Below are positions 10,997 to 23,200 of a DNA stretch of 64,000 bases, in pieces. The position numbers and the translations under genes are program-made. This DNA is from Melastoma dodecandrum (taxonomy: Eukaryota > Streptophyta > Magnoliopsida > Myrtales > Melastomataceae): the NCBI GenBank assembly GCA_029817715.1, contig JARUPY010000088.1, positions 2,976,001 through 3,040,000 of the forward strand, read 5' to 3'. Each line of letters begins with the position of its first letter. Position 1 is the first letter of the stretch. The notes beneath the pieces are model-generated. The model had not been told where the DNA came from, ran no database searches, and saw only the letters and a list, made by a program, of their open reading frames with translations.

Positions 10997-13140
10997 CTGG
11001 TTACATTCCGGAAAACTAGACGGCCAATAAATACATTAAGTGTAATCGAAAATGACACTGGCACGACGGAGATGAATCGACTGTTCCATGCCGGATAAAA
11101 TGATTTTTATTTACTCCAGCCAATGGAGGAGCGTCAGCATTACTAATAATTAATTTTATTTGAAATAATTAAGCAATTTATAAAGGGCCCTTGGAGTTCG
11201 GGACCTCTCTATCTTATAGCATGATTGCCTGCCGGCCACCTCTGACTATGACTAATACTAACATTCAATTTCATCATGTCTGTATTAAGTAACGTACCGT
11301 CTGTGATTTTATTAACACATCCCTTTTTCAAACAAACTAATTTGAGTTAGATGAACGATTTAATTACATTGGGTGAGTTTTTTTTTTTTTTTTTTTTGCC
11401 ATGTGCGTAGGAGGGAAATTCGGGGAATGCTTTCTTTCTTTACAAAGGATGATGATATTTTGACCTCGGAAACTAAGGACGTACTCTTCCTTTTTGTGAA
11501 TCTCGACGTACGGAGGAGGAGTTAGTGTTCCTCCCCACGGCACCGTCGTCTTCGTGAGTTTTGTTAAAAGGAGAGAGGAGGGGTGGTGTCGATTTTTTTC
11601 CGACTAATTAATTCTTCTCCCTCTCCTTCGCCTTTGCCTCGTTTGACAGTAAACAGAGTAGATTGAAAATTAAGAAACACATCTTCCGAAGAGGCGTGTC
11701 CCCCCCCACCCCACCAGCGACTTCAGCCGGAAGTGATGCCGAGTTCAACGCCCATGTTTGACTTTCTTCCAATCCCCAGTGCGCAAACCAAAAAAGAAGG
11801 AAAGAAAGAAGAATTAGTCAAATCTTGGTCGAGTAATGAATGCAGTGCATGTCATCATTTCATTGCCAGCACTAGAAATTCTTCTCGCAACGATGATTTG
11901 GACCGTCGTTAGGGGAATAAAAACCAGATGCATTAACCAACGAAATATCGATGGGAAGGAACCTTCCCCCAAATCAATCATTTCTTCTCTTTCTTTTTTT
12001 TTTTTTTAGCAAAATTCAAAGTGCCATGGTAAGTTGGTAAGTTTGTGGAGGTTATGGAGGGAGAGGTGGATGATCATATGGGGTTCTATTCTATTCATTA
12101 GTGGCTGCCTCGCCCCTAACATTTCTTAGTAAAAATCATGGAATGGGGGGATTAATAATATTCAATTCCAGCATAAAAGAAAGGCGTGCCATCCGCCTAA
12201 CTTTGTGTACCTTACCTCCCCACCCATATAAAATAAAATAAACGAATAAATAATCATGTGTTTTATTTGCAGTTGTTAAACTTTTTCGTCTTATGGAAGT
12301 TTCGAATGGGGAATAATAATTTTCAAAGTTCAGAATTTGGGTGCCAAAAAACCCTTGCCCAAGAATCGTTTTGATGTCTTGAAAAGTGAAATAGAAAAGT
12401 GGGGGCCGGTCTTAAAATATTATAACAAGTTAGGAGTAAGGGATGGATGGCATATGTTAGGAGGAATTCCCCCCACTTCTTGCCACAGATGTATATGTGG
12501 TCGATCCATCTGTCATGATTCATCGACATTATTATTATTCAAGCCCCAAAAGGATGTGCTCTCTTTTTTAGGGAATCTCAGCAGAAATGGGGACACAAAA
12601 GTCATGAATTAATATTACTAAGAAACCAGTGTTTCCTCAATTTACAGGGTTTATGTTTTCTTAGTGGGCTTTCCATTAAGACAACGGTGCTGTTGGATTT
12701 GGCTTGATTTATCTCGAGGGTGGTCACTTCACGAAGGAATTATAGTTCAATGCTGAAGAGGAGGCTCCAGAAGAGCTAATATTTTGATACATGCACGACC
12801 AACAAAAAAGAGCGAAAGCCATTGAATTCTCAAGAAGAGTGTATATTGTTGGATACCTACCTCCATAAGAGTTAAAAGATTTTGGATTTGGTGATGCTTT
12901 GTAGTCCTCAAGTCGGCAAAAAAAAAAAATCTATAATTTAAAATATCCACAAAAATGGATATTAAATTGATATTGATGATACAAAATGTATTACAAGTAT
13001 TACTTTTGGAAAATTATATGTCATTTGTAAACCGGAAGTTTGTCGAGTCATGAAACATGTCATGGTAGTGATTAACTGGAGCAAAGAGAACTAAAATGCA
13101 CACAGGGGGGACTCCAAACCAAATTATTCTTGACCACTGA
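10997..13140. other. Intergenic region, nothing coding recognised
   Basis: Low-complexity and AT-rich plant intergenic DNA, with homopolymer T runs near 11379-11397 and 11991-12007 and a C run at 11701-11707. The short frames at 12323-12612 have no recognisable domain. Confidence 0.5.
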
Positions 13141-13141
13141 A

Positions 13142-13527
13142 AATGAAGAACGATTTCTACGTGATTGTAGTCGGAGCCAGCATCATGTGCAGCCACTCGC
13201 TGCCTACCAGACGGCCAAGCGCGGCCACAGGACCTTGTTGCTGGAGCAGTTCGACTTCCTGGGAGGATACTTAAGGAAGGATGCTGTTCTCAGCAGAGGG
13301 TTCTCTGGTCACAGCTTCGAGATGCCTGGCTCTCACAGGCACGGCTCAAGAAGAGGCATTGGGGGATCTCCAACTCTCAAGGTTCCAAGTCAGCCCTTGA
13401 GGAAAGGACCAAGAACGCTCGATCAAAGAGACACCATCAACATCAGCATCCGTCATGCCTTCTGTTGTTTGAATAGAACTTTGACACACTCATGTCTCCC
13501 GAGAAAGGCGCCTTCTGGGTTGAACTA
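13142..13527 (+). pseudogene. Sarcosine oxidase-like remnant with internal deletion
   Basis: ATG 13142 begins MKNDFYVIVVGASIM, an FAD-binding N-terminus of the DAO/sarcosine oxidase type with a damaged GxGxxG loop. A frameshift leads into AAYQTAKRGHRTLLLEQFDF (about 13203-13260), which is characteristic of plant peroxisomal sarcosine oxidases. Soon after, GFSGHSFEM (about 13300-13326) matches the C-terminal GFSGHGFKM region of the same family. The roughly 300 residues normally between these are missing, so only the two ends remain. The frame then runs on without recognisable family features to a stop at 13526-13528. This is a dead gene fragment without introns, possibly a processed copy or an internally deleted duplicate. 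Confidence 0.7.
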
Positions 13528-13528
13528 G

Positions 13529-13878
13529 CCAGTCTGTCTTTTCGCGTAATAACAAGTAGTTATGCTCAGCTCATCACTCATGCGATCCCGTCTAGGGGAG
13601 TCATTTTGGCATACCTGACTTTAATTAGCATGAATCAAATTGACCCCTCTGATACTGACTAAAAATCACAACTCAGAAGCAAAGCATATATATCACCAAC
13701 TAGACCATAACAGTTTCATTTAAACAAATCTTCTTTACAACCTTCCTCTGGATTGTACCGAGTCGTCTCCTCGGAAAGTCCACATAAAAGATTGCATGCT
13801 GACAGCACATTACCATTCACCATATTGCACAAAATGAATGAATAATCCAATGAATAAATTATATCTAGACGTGTTTAC
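13529..13878. other. Spacer including the 3' flank of the CTLH gene
   Basis: No coding signal. The right part should contain the 3' untranslated region and polyadenylation signals of the minus-strand CTLH gene; AATAAA-like words on that strand are plausible but not assigned. Confidence 0.4.
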
Positions 13879-16800
13879 CTAGGCAAACAGCTGTTGTATA
13901 ACAGTTTCCGCATTTCCATTGTACTGTGAAAGAAGATGGATAGCATCGGCTCGTGGCAGAGCAAGAAATTCCTAGGACAAAAAGTTGAAAGGACTAGTTC
14001 AGAAAACTAGAATTATCATAATTCTGAAGAATAACAGTAGTGTCAGGCGGTCCACTCACCATTACTTTGAGAATTGCACTTTCATCACATACTCCCTCTG
14101 AGGAAGAAACTTGTGCTGGACTGCTCCCATCATCAGCCATTCTCGCGCTAGAGGATGTGGTCATGACAGAAGACCCATGTGTGCAGCTATCTGCATTTGA
14201 TTTTGACATGGCAGCCACACCTGCCCGGTTGACGTCCTTCAAGAAATCTATCCTCAAGAGGCCTTCGAATCGGTCTCTACACATTTGAAGCTTAAACCAC
14301 TCGTTGTGAGTGTGAAGGGTGGCTCTCATTATCTTCATCAGACGTGGTTCTTCAATTCCAAGCCTTCGGCCAATCGCAACCTACAACAGATGTGGAAGCA
14401 ATGTCTTTGAGAAAACTTTAATTCGGACAACAGCAACAAAAGTGCAATTTTTACCTCAAGCGGTACAGAGACTGTAAGATTGAGACAATAACGTAAATCT
14501 GATCTGTTTTTCCTCTCTAGTGCATGTCTCCAGAATTAGTATTATACTAGATTGTGCCATCAAAAAGCAGTTAAGAAAGATATCATATTCTCGACAAGAA
14601 TGAAGAACCCTAAAGAATAGTGACAACCCCCTAAATGAAGATAAAATATCAATTTGTCAAGATCACTTCCAATAATAAACACTATAGTCGGCGGCTAAAT
14701 ATCAGGAATTATACCACAAGTGAGGAGCCCATGGCACCATACACAAGACTAGATGTAGATACACAACTTCCATCCCATTAAAGGAACCTTGACTTACCAG
14801 AACTGCTTATCGGCATAAACTATTATTCATGGTTCTTAATACAAGAGAATATGTCATCACACAGGTAATGCAAATCCAAACAAACTTAAGACTTCATTAA
14901 TCATCATAAGAAAGCAATTAAGACTTCATTAATCATCATAACAAAGCAATACCTGAAGTGAAGTAGCAAGATTATCCAAGGAAAAGCATTTTCCCAGGGA
15001 ACCCTCCTCAGGTCTAAGCAATGCCATTAAAGTTTCCTTTAGAGGCTTTAGTAATTCAGGGTCTTTTGCAGCCAAAGGACCCAAGTGTGAGCACGCTATC
15101 CGAAGAGCGTTGGCATTATCACCAGAAGAAACCAGGTTAAGAAATTCAACCTGAAAAAATGTTTACAGAAACAGACAAACTCCCTTAGACATCTTCATTA
15201 TGTGATCAGATGAGTGCACTATAGAGATGGTAAAAAGGTACCACCTGCTTAAGTTGAAATTGGAGAAGAGGATTTTGCTTGAAAAAGTCCGGATCCATAT
15301 TATTGATTTCTTCAAAAACCTCCATTGCCATTCCTCTGCTAGTTAGTTCCTTCATTTCCAAAATGAAATTGTACTTGTCATCACTAAGTCTTGCATTGGA
15401 CAAATGACTTTCTGAAAGATCATCCATCGAAATAAGATACTCCTGTCGTCCTCTCCATCTTTTGCGCTTGCTCCTTTCACCAGTCCCATAATTTCTACTT
15501 CTTCGAAGTGCTCTAGAGCAAGTAGACCTAGGTGACTCACTAGTGCTACAGATCTCATGGCTGCTTGTGGTCTCATCTGCATAACGTACTTCAGTATCCA
15601 TGCCTTGAACTGTGGTCAATTCATCACTAATCTCAGATGCACCATCTGCATTACTCTGACTTACTCCATCAGATTGTTTAGTTATCCCAGACGAGATATC
15701 ATTAGAACAGTTTTTTGATAAAAAGCATCCACCTTCTGGTTTTTCGACCCTCACCAAATCTGAATCAACGTGCATTTGAGAGCCTGATTAGATAAGTCAG
15801 GACTGACAAACCTCATATCACTACAAGCCATACACAAGTAGATGAACAAAAGGGCGATTTTGCAGTTAACACTCACCAAAAGGGGATGCCATATCACACT
15901 CCACAATTCCTCGGTATATGCAATACTCATGAACCAGATCGTCAAGCATTGGGACATTTAGTCTCATTCGACACAGTTCATTCTGCATCACATGAAATAA
16001 TCTCCTTCATAAAGACCAGTTGTTTCAGCTCAACAATACAACTGGATAAGAAAACAGCCAGTTGCTTACCTGAAATGCTAAATGCAAATCCCCTTTCGCA
16101 AACCTCAAACTGTCAACTGCTCCTTGTCGAGAAAGCTCGACAGCATGAGCAAGAGCCTGGATGTCAACCTATCATAGATTAACAGCTCAGGTTTGATCAG
16201 TACAAGGAAATATATTTTCTTCACAAATGCTTTTATCCGAATAAGAGAATAGCTGCACTACCTCATCAAATGGAGGGGCTTCATACAAAATATCTGCTAC
16301 AGTTGCTGGAGGGTCACGTTCCTTGAAGAGCAATCTCTCAGTGAGATCAGAAATAGGTGATGGCATTCGTTGTCGAAAGCAGTATTCCTTGTGTATGCTG
16401 CACCACATAATGAAAGTACATCCACAGAATATGAGGCCATGAATCCAACTATCATGTGTTCAACCACGTTAGAGACAAAATATATACATGTATATGTATG
16501 TATATATATATATATATAATGCACCATTTAGCGTGCATAATATATTGGAGAAGCAATGGGAGGCGAAAGATTGACCTTATTAAGTATCTTAATGTCATTG
16601 CAAAGAATGGATCATAAGCATGCAAATGAGCTCTCAATACTGATGACATTAAGCCTGCAATCTCAAACCTCTTTTTCTCGGACCACTGCCAAAAGGGGAA
16701 ATGGAGCAGCCTGTTATTTAACATAACGATATATAGGAAAAGTCCTGCAAACCAATGGGTTATGCCAAAGCCAAAAGCCACCAAAGGAACATATGAACTA

Positions 16801-19800
16801 TGGGAAAAGGGAACATATAGCACGGCAACTTCCTAAGGTTGTCCATCCAATAAGGAATATATTCCCACAAAATTGAGACTATAAAGTATCAAATGCACAT
16901 ACCTAGCACCAACACATTAATGCTTCTACCTGAAAAATGACTGATCACAGTTTGCCAAACATCATGCATTTGGAGCACAAATTGTCACCAATTACCATTC
17001 GCGCACTGTCAGGAGAACTAAATATATTCTATGTATTATTTCATCAATACATCAAGATCAATGCCAAGTGATTGAAGTCCCCAAGAAATGGAATGTCAGT
17101 GACAATTATCAGCTTTCTTTGTTTTTCTTCTTTGTCTAATGCGTAACAACAAATTAAAAATTGAACATTCTATTCTATCGGATAAACAATAAACGTTTAA
17201 AAGACTCGTATCAGTTAGGAAAGTGTAACCAAAAAAAGGAAAAATGTGAACACGCAGTTAGCTTAAGAAAGGCTACTTTTAGTGACACAGACCAAAATTA
17301 CTGCTTATCCATGCTTTAGCAAACACGGTAAAACATAGATGATGCAACTGACCATTTCAAATTCCACAACACGAAACAACCAAGAGAGACCTTTACAATT
17401 ACAAACAAAACAAACAATCTTATACAGCAATCAACTCATACATCCTAAATAAAAAAGCATAGACTTTCAATGTCAAAGAAAAAGCCTTGAAAATTACATG
17501 TATAATTAGTGAGTACTGTAAACATGCTACTTTTCATGAATGATCAAACATTCTCCTCGTAAAACCCAACATTTCAAGGAGGAGGTAAAAGCAGCCCACC
17601 TCATCTGCCACAGGAGAACTCTGGTCATCCTTGTCGTATATAAATGCCAATAATATATGCTTGAACTCCTCATAAGCTTCCTTCACAAGAGGAATTAGAG
17701 AAAAGCACAGAAAATGTCAGTCAGCTGTCACCCTCAAGAATCCAACTTCAGCGTATGATGTAACAGAAGAGTAAGTGCATTACTGGATATGCATCCAGCG
17801 CGCAAGGAGCAAGGCATTTTCTCAAGCACTCTATTGCAGCATCCCGATCCTCTTCCGTTCCTTTTCTTAGCAACTCAATGAATTTCTGCAGCACCCAAAT
17901 CATTATAAATTATGAGGCGCATAAACCATGGAACGTCTCAACTTCTCAACACCCTAAAATGCAATCAGATACACCTTGTTGTAGCTTCATTTATGCAAAC
18001 CCCCCCCCCCCCCCCCAAAAAAAAAAAGAAGAAACCTCGTTCCACTAGAAACCACAAATAAATTCGCACAAGGAAAAAGACCATAAAAAAATATGCACCC
18101 TAATATTCAACAATTGGAGAATATTGTAGTGCTGGCACCAATAACTCATGAGAAAATGAGCTTGGACACCAGGATTTCCATGACCTTTGATGCAACCGCT
18201 TCACATTCAATAACCATTCAGTCGTATCTAGCAGGTTCACTCTTAAACAAAGCCTTACTTACAGCCACAGCATGCTAACTATGTTTCATTAACTTAAAAA
18301 TATGGGTTGACTAATCATGGAATTTGGAAAGTAAGATCTCATTGAACCACAATCTAATAACAGAAGCATCTATAATTCTGCAATTGAGAATGTGCCAGCT
18401 TGTCTTCTAAGAAAACTCACATTACGAAGTGAAATCCTACAGTCACAACTTCTCACACATCAAATAAGACCTTAACCTTCTACCAAAAAAAAAAGACCTT
18501 AACGGAATCAAAATAGAACCTTGAATCAACCCTCATGAACATTATCATAACTAGACAGATGCAGTCAGCTATCCAGTTTCAAATAGATTAACTGCATTGA
18601 AAATCCTCCATGACTGATGATATAGTTTTTATTCATGCATCCACTGTGTTTTGAGTTTGTCAGTACTGCAATTTGCGGACTGCACTCGCTGCTATCAGAT
18701 TTATTAGTTTGAAACTATGTAACTAAAAGTTAGCATATCCAAGGAGCATTTCAATGATAACACACCCCATTATTCAACGCCCTGAGTATGCTCTCTACAT
18801 CAGGTGAACACTCTATATTGCCAATCAAACACTACAGTTCGAGGCCACTACTATGGTTACCCATACTGCTCCCAGGTGATTTCATCCAATTCGGCTGAGA
18901 AGGAATATGAATCTTATTTAACACCCAAAATGGGTGTGTTACATACATGGTTGACAGACTCCAGCGAGACAGATAACTAAAAATCATAATGCCAAAAAAT
19001 AATGCTCACTCGCTATCCAAAGGAATAGGGATATATAGCACCTACAGATACAGCCAACATCTATTAGTAAAGTAGCCTTCAAAGTCCCACAAATGGATAA
19101 TCATTAGCGATCTCCACCCGGATTATTTTCACATTCTAATGAGGCAAACATTGGAAGGCAGCAATGCCATCTTGTTGCTCCACTTCCATCCAACCATGAT
19201 CCTCATGACACATTCACCTCACCTCAAATTATCAAGTGTTCCCCTATAAAAAAAAATATCAACCCACTTTCCAGATTCAGCCGGGTCATGTTCATTTTTA
19301 CAATAACTTCACTGCTCCAATGACTAATTCTAATCCCAAACTAAACGTGACTTCTTTTGATACATTCCACGCAGAAGAATACAAGCTTGAAATTCTCTAC
19401 CTTATATGGAAATTTGTCACAAAAAATTATATATCATGACCTTCACAAGACAAAACTGCAATTAGTACGTGAAAATATTCAAAATCAATAATAGTCAACC
19501 CCTGCCAACTAGGGGGAGGAGACCAAAAGGAAAAAAGCAAACGAACAGCATGCCATAGCAGATCAAACCACTAAAATCCTCCAATTTAAGATGCAATACT
19601 GGTACACGGCTAATTAACCCTGCGCAAGCACCCCTAAATGCAGACAAAACCTCGTAAGCATCAAAACACCCCTCATTCCATCGATCGCCAACAATAATCA
19701 CACTCCACGAACCGAAGGACGAAAGAATCTCAAGCCACACCTGCTTCTCCAACCGGAAAAGGATCCGATGGTCCTCAAGGATGCAAGGGGCGTGGGCCTT

Positions 19801-20025
19801 GAGAAGCTCGATCACGCGATCGATCTCTCCGTTCTCCAGAGACCGCCTGATCTGGCGATTGATCGTCCTCGAGCCGTAAGAAGTGGAAGAAGGAGAGGAA
19901 GAAGATTGGGAGGGAGAAGCGGGCTCGATTAGGTTCTCGGAGGCGGCGAAGTCGGCGACAAGGGCGTCGAGGGATTCCCAGTTGACGGGCGTAGAGGGAG
20001 ACGCCGGCGGGCAGGAAGATTCCAT
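13879..20025 (-). CDS. CTLH/CRA-domain (RanBPM-like) protein, 11 exons
   Basis: Exons on the minus strand: 19741-20025, 17784-17885, 17600-17680, 16576-16685, 16262-16397, 16070-16168, 15877-15982, 15245-15783, 14953-15150, 14060-14380 and 13879-13971. Phases close exactly to 689 aa and every intron is GT-AG. Translation starts at ATG 20025 (MESSCPPASPSTPVNWESLD). A frame open further upstream lacks an ATG that fits the family. Residues about 60-130 hold the CTLH region (RQIRRSLENGEIDRVIELL), with CRA-like helices up to about 270. The middle (about 275-450) is low complexity, rich in Ser and acidic residues, with basic RRSRNYGTGERSKRKR that could be a nuclear signal. The end EFLALPRADAIHLLSQYN resembles a UBA-like helix pair. 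Family knowledge links CTLH proteins to GID/CTLH ubiquitin-ligase complexes or microtubule-organising RanBPM relatives; the exact role here is inferred. The first intron is 1.86 kb. Confidence 0.88.
17886..19740 (-). other. Long first intron of the CTLH gene
   Basis: 1855 bp, AT-rich, GT-AG bounded. It contains a C17 run directly followed by A11 at 18000-18027. Short frames inside (for example 18093-18278 and 19236-19439) carry no domain and are taken as noise. Confidence 0.75.
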
Positions 20026-20225
20026 CGGCCGATTCAATCGAAAGGATGGGTTAGGTCGTGATGGATGAGGTGGGTCGGTCGCGGAAGGGAGTGATGTTAG
20101 CGGATTCCCAGAGGAAGAGAAGTTGAGGTCGTGTTTTTCCCCCTCCTCTCGTTCGTTGACGATGCGGTAAGAAGGAAAATGGCCACGTTTTTGCGGGAGC
20201 CTCTGTTCACTGCCACGTGTCATTC

Positions 20226-23200
20226 ATCTGCGCCATCCGATTTCCTTCTCTATTTCCCTATTGGAAAACTGATATTACTTTTACATACGAGCTTTTTAAG
20301 TTTATCCACTAAAAAATTTTGAGTCAATTTTCTTGTTTTGTCGTTAACTTAGTTTGTTATATAATTTTATCATCAACTTTTATTTTTAATTTGATTTTGA
20401 TCAATCTTGAATTTCTTCTAGAGAAGCAAAATAAGGCCTTAATATAGTCTAACCGATGTCTTATAATAGTGGAGTTTCAACTTCCCATTCATTCGCCATA
20501 AAATCTACTTTACCCGTAGTAGCAGCCCCCTAATATAACATCATCCGATCTTAATTAATTTTACGTATTTTTTGACACCATCAGTAACAATCGTCTAACT
20601 TCGGCTTCCAATTCACTTGATTTGTCTATCAAAATTTTAAAATAATTTAAAAAACATACCAGAGGTTTGAATATTATTTCTCATTTTTGTAATTTTTTTT
20701 AGTCGATAAATGAAAATTGTCTATTAAGGTCTGTTTCGTTTACGCATAATAAAATTCAAGATAAATTAAAATCAAAATAAAAATAAAAGTTGGGGACAAA
20801 ATTATATAAAATGACAAAATAAAAAATTTACTTTAAGTTATAAATTAATATTTTGCCAAAACAAAATGCACAAGAGATGGCGATTGGATGATCGAGAATT
20901 TTGGTAACGAATTTGAATTAAAAGGCCACTGGAACTATACAGGGGGCCTAATAATTCTGTGGAGGAAGTATTCGGGCCCTTTAAGTGATGCATATATATC
21001 TTGAACGAACTCTCGTGTTGGGACGCTCACACACGTTGGCTCAACTCATAGGTCGGGCGATATCCTGCCGAGAAAAGGCGGCGACCGGTCGAGGATCAAC
21101 TCGAGGGATACTACGACATGTAGGAAGGAATCAGTCGATCGATGTGGGCAGAGAATCAGGCAAACACTTTTTGACTGTTAGGGCAGAATGCTGCATGCAT
21201 GAGGTTGGTCGGGATTGGGGGGAGACCAAGGTCGCAAAGCTTGAAAGGTTTTGCCCGAGCGGGGGAATCCCTTACGACGCAAAGCATATAGATCACATTT
21301 ATTTACAATTTTATATTCAAACACGTCATGACATGTAAAAAAAAAAAAAAAAAGTTTCCGACTAATAAATTATTTTCCCCATTTGCTCCCCTCGAGTCCA
21401 GTCCTACACCAGTGTATGAATTAATTAAAAGGTTAATTTCATTGTATGAATTAATTAAGAGATTTTCGTTATATAAGTCGATGTAAATTTCTCATATGTA
21501 ATTTTTTTTTATAAGATAGTAATTAAAAAATGATGGCATTTTCTTCTATTTTTTAATTAATTTTCATAATTTCCGGTTTGAATACTTCGGTCTGGCCTTC
21601 ACAGGCCATGGGCCTCAGAGCCCAGTTGTGGAGCCCATCATGGCCAACTTACGCGATCATGTAATAGCTCCTCCCCCATTGATGTGCCAAATTATTTCGC
21701 TGGACCACTTCTACGCGATCGAATCCAATGAAAAACTACAATAATATGCATATATTTAAAAAAAATAATAATTTTTGGGATAGATATTCTCCAAAATTTA
21801 TTCTACCCTCTTAAAATTTTCAAAAGTACTTAAATTGTAATAATAAAATTTAATACTTACGAAATCTTGTTCGTTTTTGAAACGTGAAGATGTTACTAGT
21901 AAATACTAACCTTATAAACGTCTTCCTATGAATATCCCATTTTTCATGTTAGCGCTCATTCAAAAGATTGTTTCAGTAATTTTCTTTTTGTATGAAAGGT
22001 ACTCGAATCAATGTAATTAAAAAAGAAATTCATTCTTAATGTTAACGAGTCGTATACATATACACACATATTTGAAGCTTCTATATATGTTTACCTCATA
22101 GTTTTGTTAATTATTTAGTTAATCTAATATGTAATTTGTTTTTCTTTTTTAAAAAATAATTTCCTCTGGTAAAGTACGAACTCACAAATTCTTTTACGAC
22201 AGGGAAAAACCGAAATACTACACATAGACCGCGCATGTGGCTGATGTCACCTTCTCACGAAACGACCCAAAACACATTCCCCCAACTACAAGGTAAGGTA
22301 CACAAAGGGGCAAAAAAATATTTGTGTTATGTTATATATAAGACGTTAACATCAAAAGAATTGGACCACAAATATTTAATCATCAATCCCCATCAGCTCG
22401 TTCTGTCCAAAACAAAGCATATGGTTAAGCAGCCCACATACGTCTGTTCGGTCTGTTTTGGACAACCACAACATGGTCCAAACTGTCCGAATGGGCTCAA
22501 ATGGTCCTCCTCTCTTTCGCAACGCTCCCCCCCTTTTCTCCATCTACTGTCGCCTTCAACACCCCTACTCTTTTACTTAATAAGACCTCATATCCCCCAT
22601 GTGTCGTGTTTGTTTTGCTTCCCCTTCGACAATGATCTCTCGGACTTCCCCTCCCCACCCCAATCATCCCTTTAAGTTCTACAGAAGATTACTACATGTG
22701 TAGCCTCCGTTGACTATGTATAATAGACTCTCAAGGAATGTTTCATGGAGCAGTTCGCGCTGAGTATCTTGGCCGGCGGAAATCATGTTTTCGTCGTACG
22801 AAAGCACCAAAGGTTGATCGACATATCACATTGACGTGAAAATTAAGGCAAGGGACGATACAAAGGGTCAAATCCATTGCTACAATACTCTGGTTGGGTG
22901 GAATGCATGGAGATGGAGGGATCTAACCGAAATGTTCATGGTGGCAAAAATAAGGAATTTGTAATTGGGGATGAAAGAAATTTCTTTCCCTTTTTCTTTC
23001 TTTCAAGCTGCTTCTTTTGACCGATTCAATCGACCCCGCCAAACAAAACAAAAAAAAAAGAAAGAAAACAAAATCTCTCTCAAATCTCGTGAAATCAGAA
23101 CTCATAGACTGAAAATCGTCCCCACCATTACACAAACAAGCATGTCCCTCTGAGATATGTATGTGCATGTATCGAAACTAAAAGTCTTTGGGGAAATCAA

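Noticed and set aside
20985..21338. 117-codon plus-strand frame
   Set aside because: No recognisable motif and no supporting exon structure.
22235..22675. 146-codon plus-strand frame
   Set aside because: No domain or compositional signal; AT-rich intergenic context.
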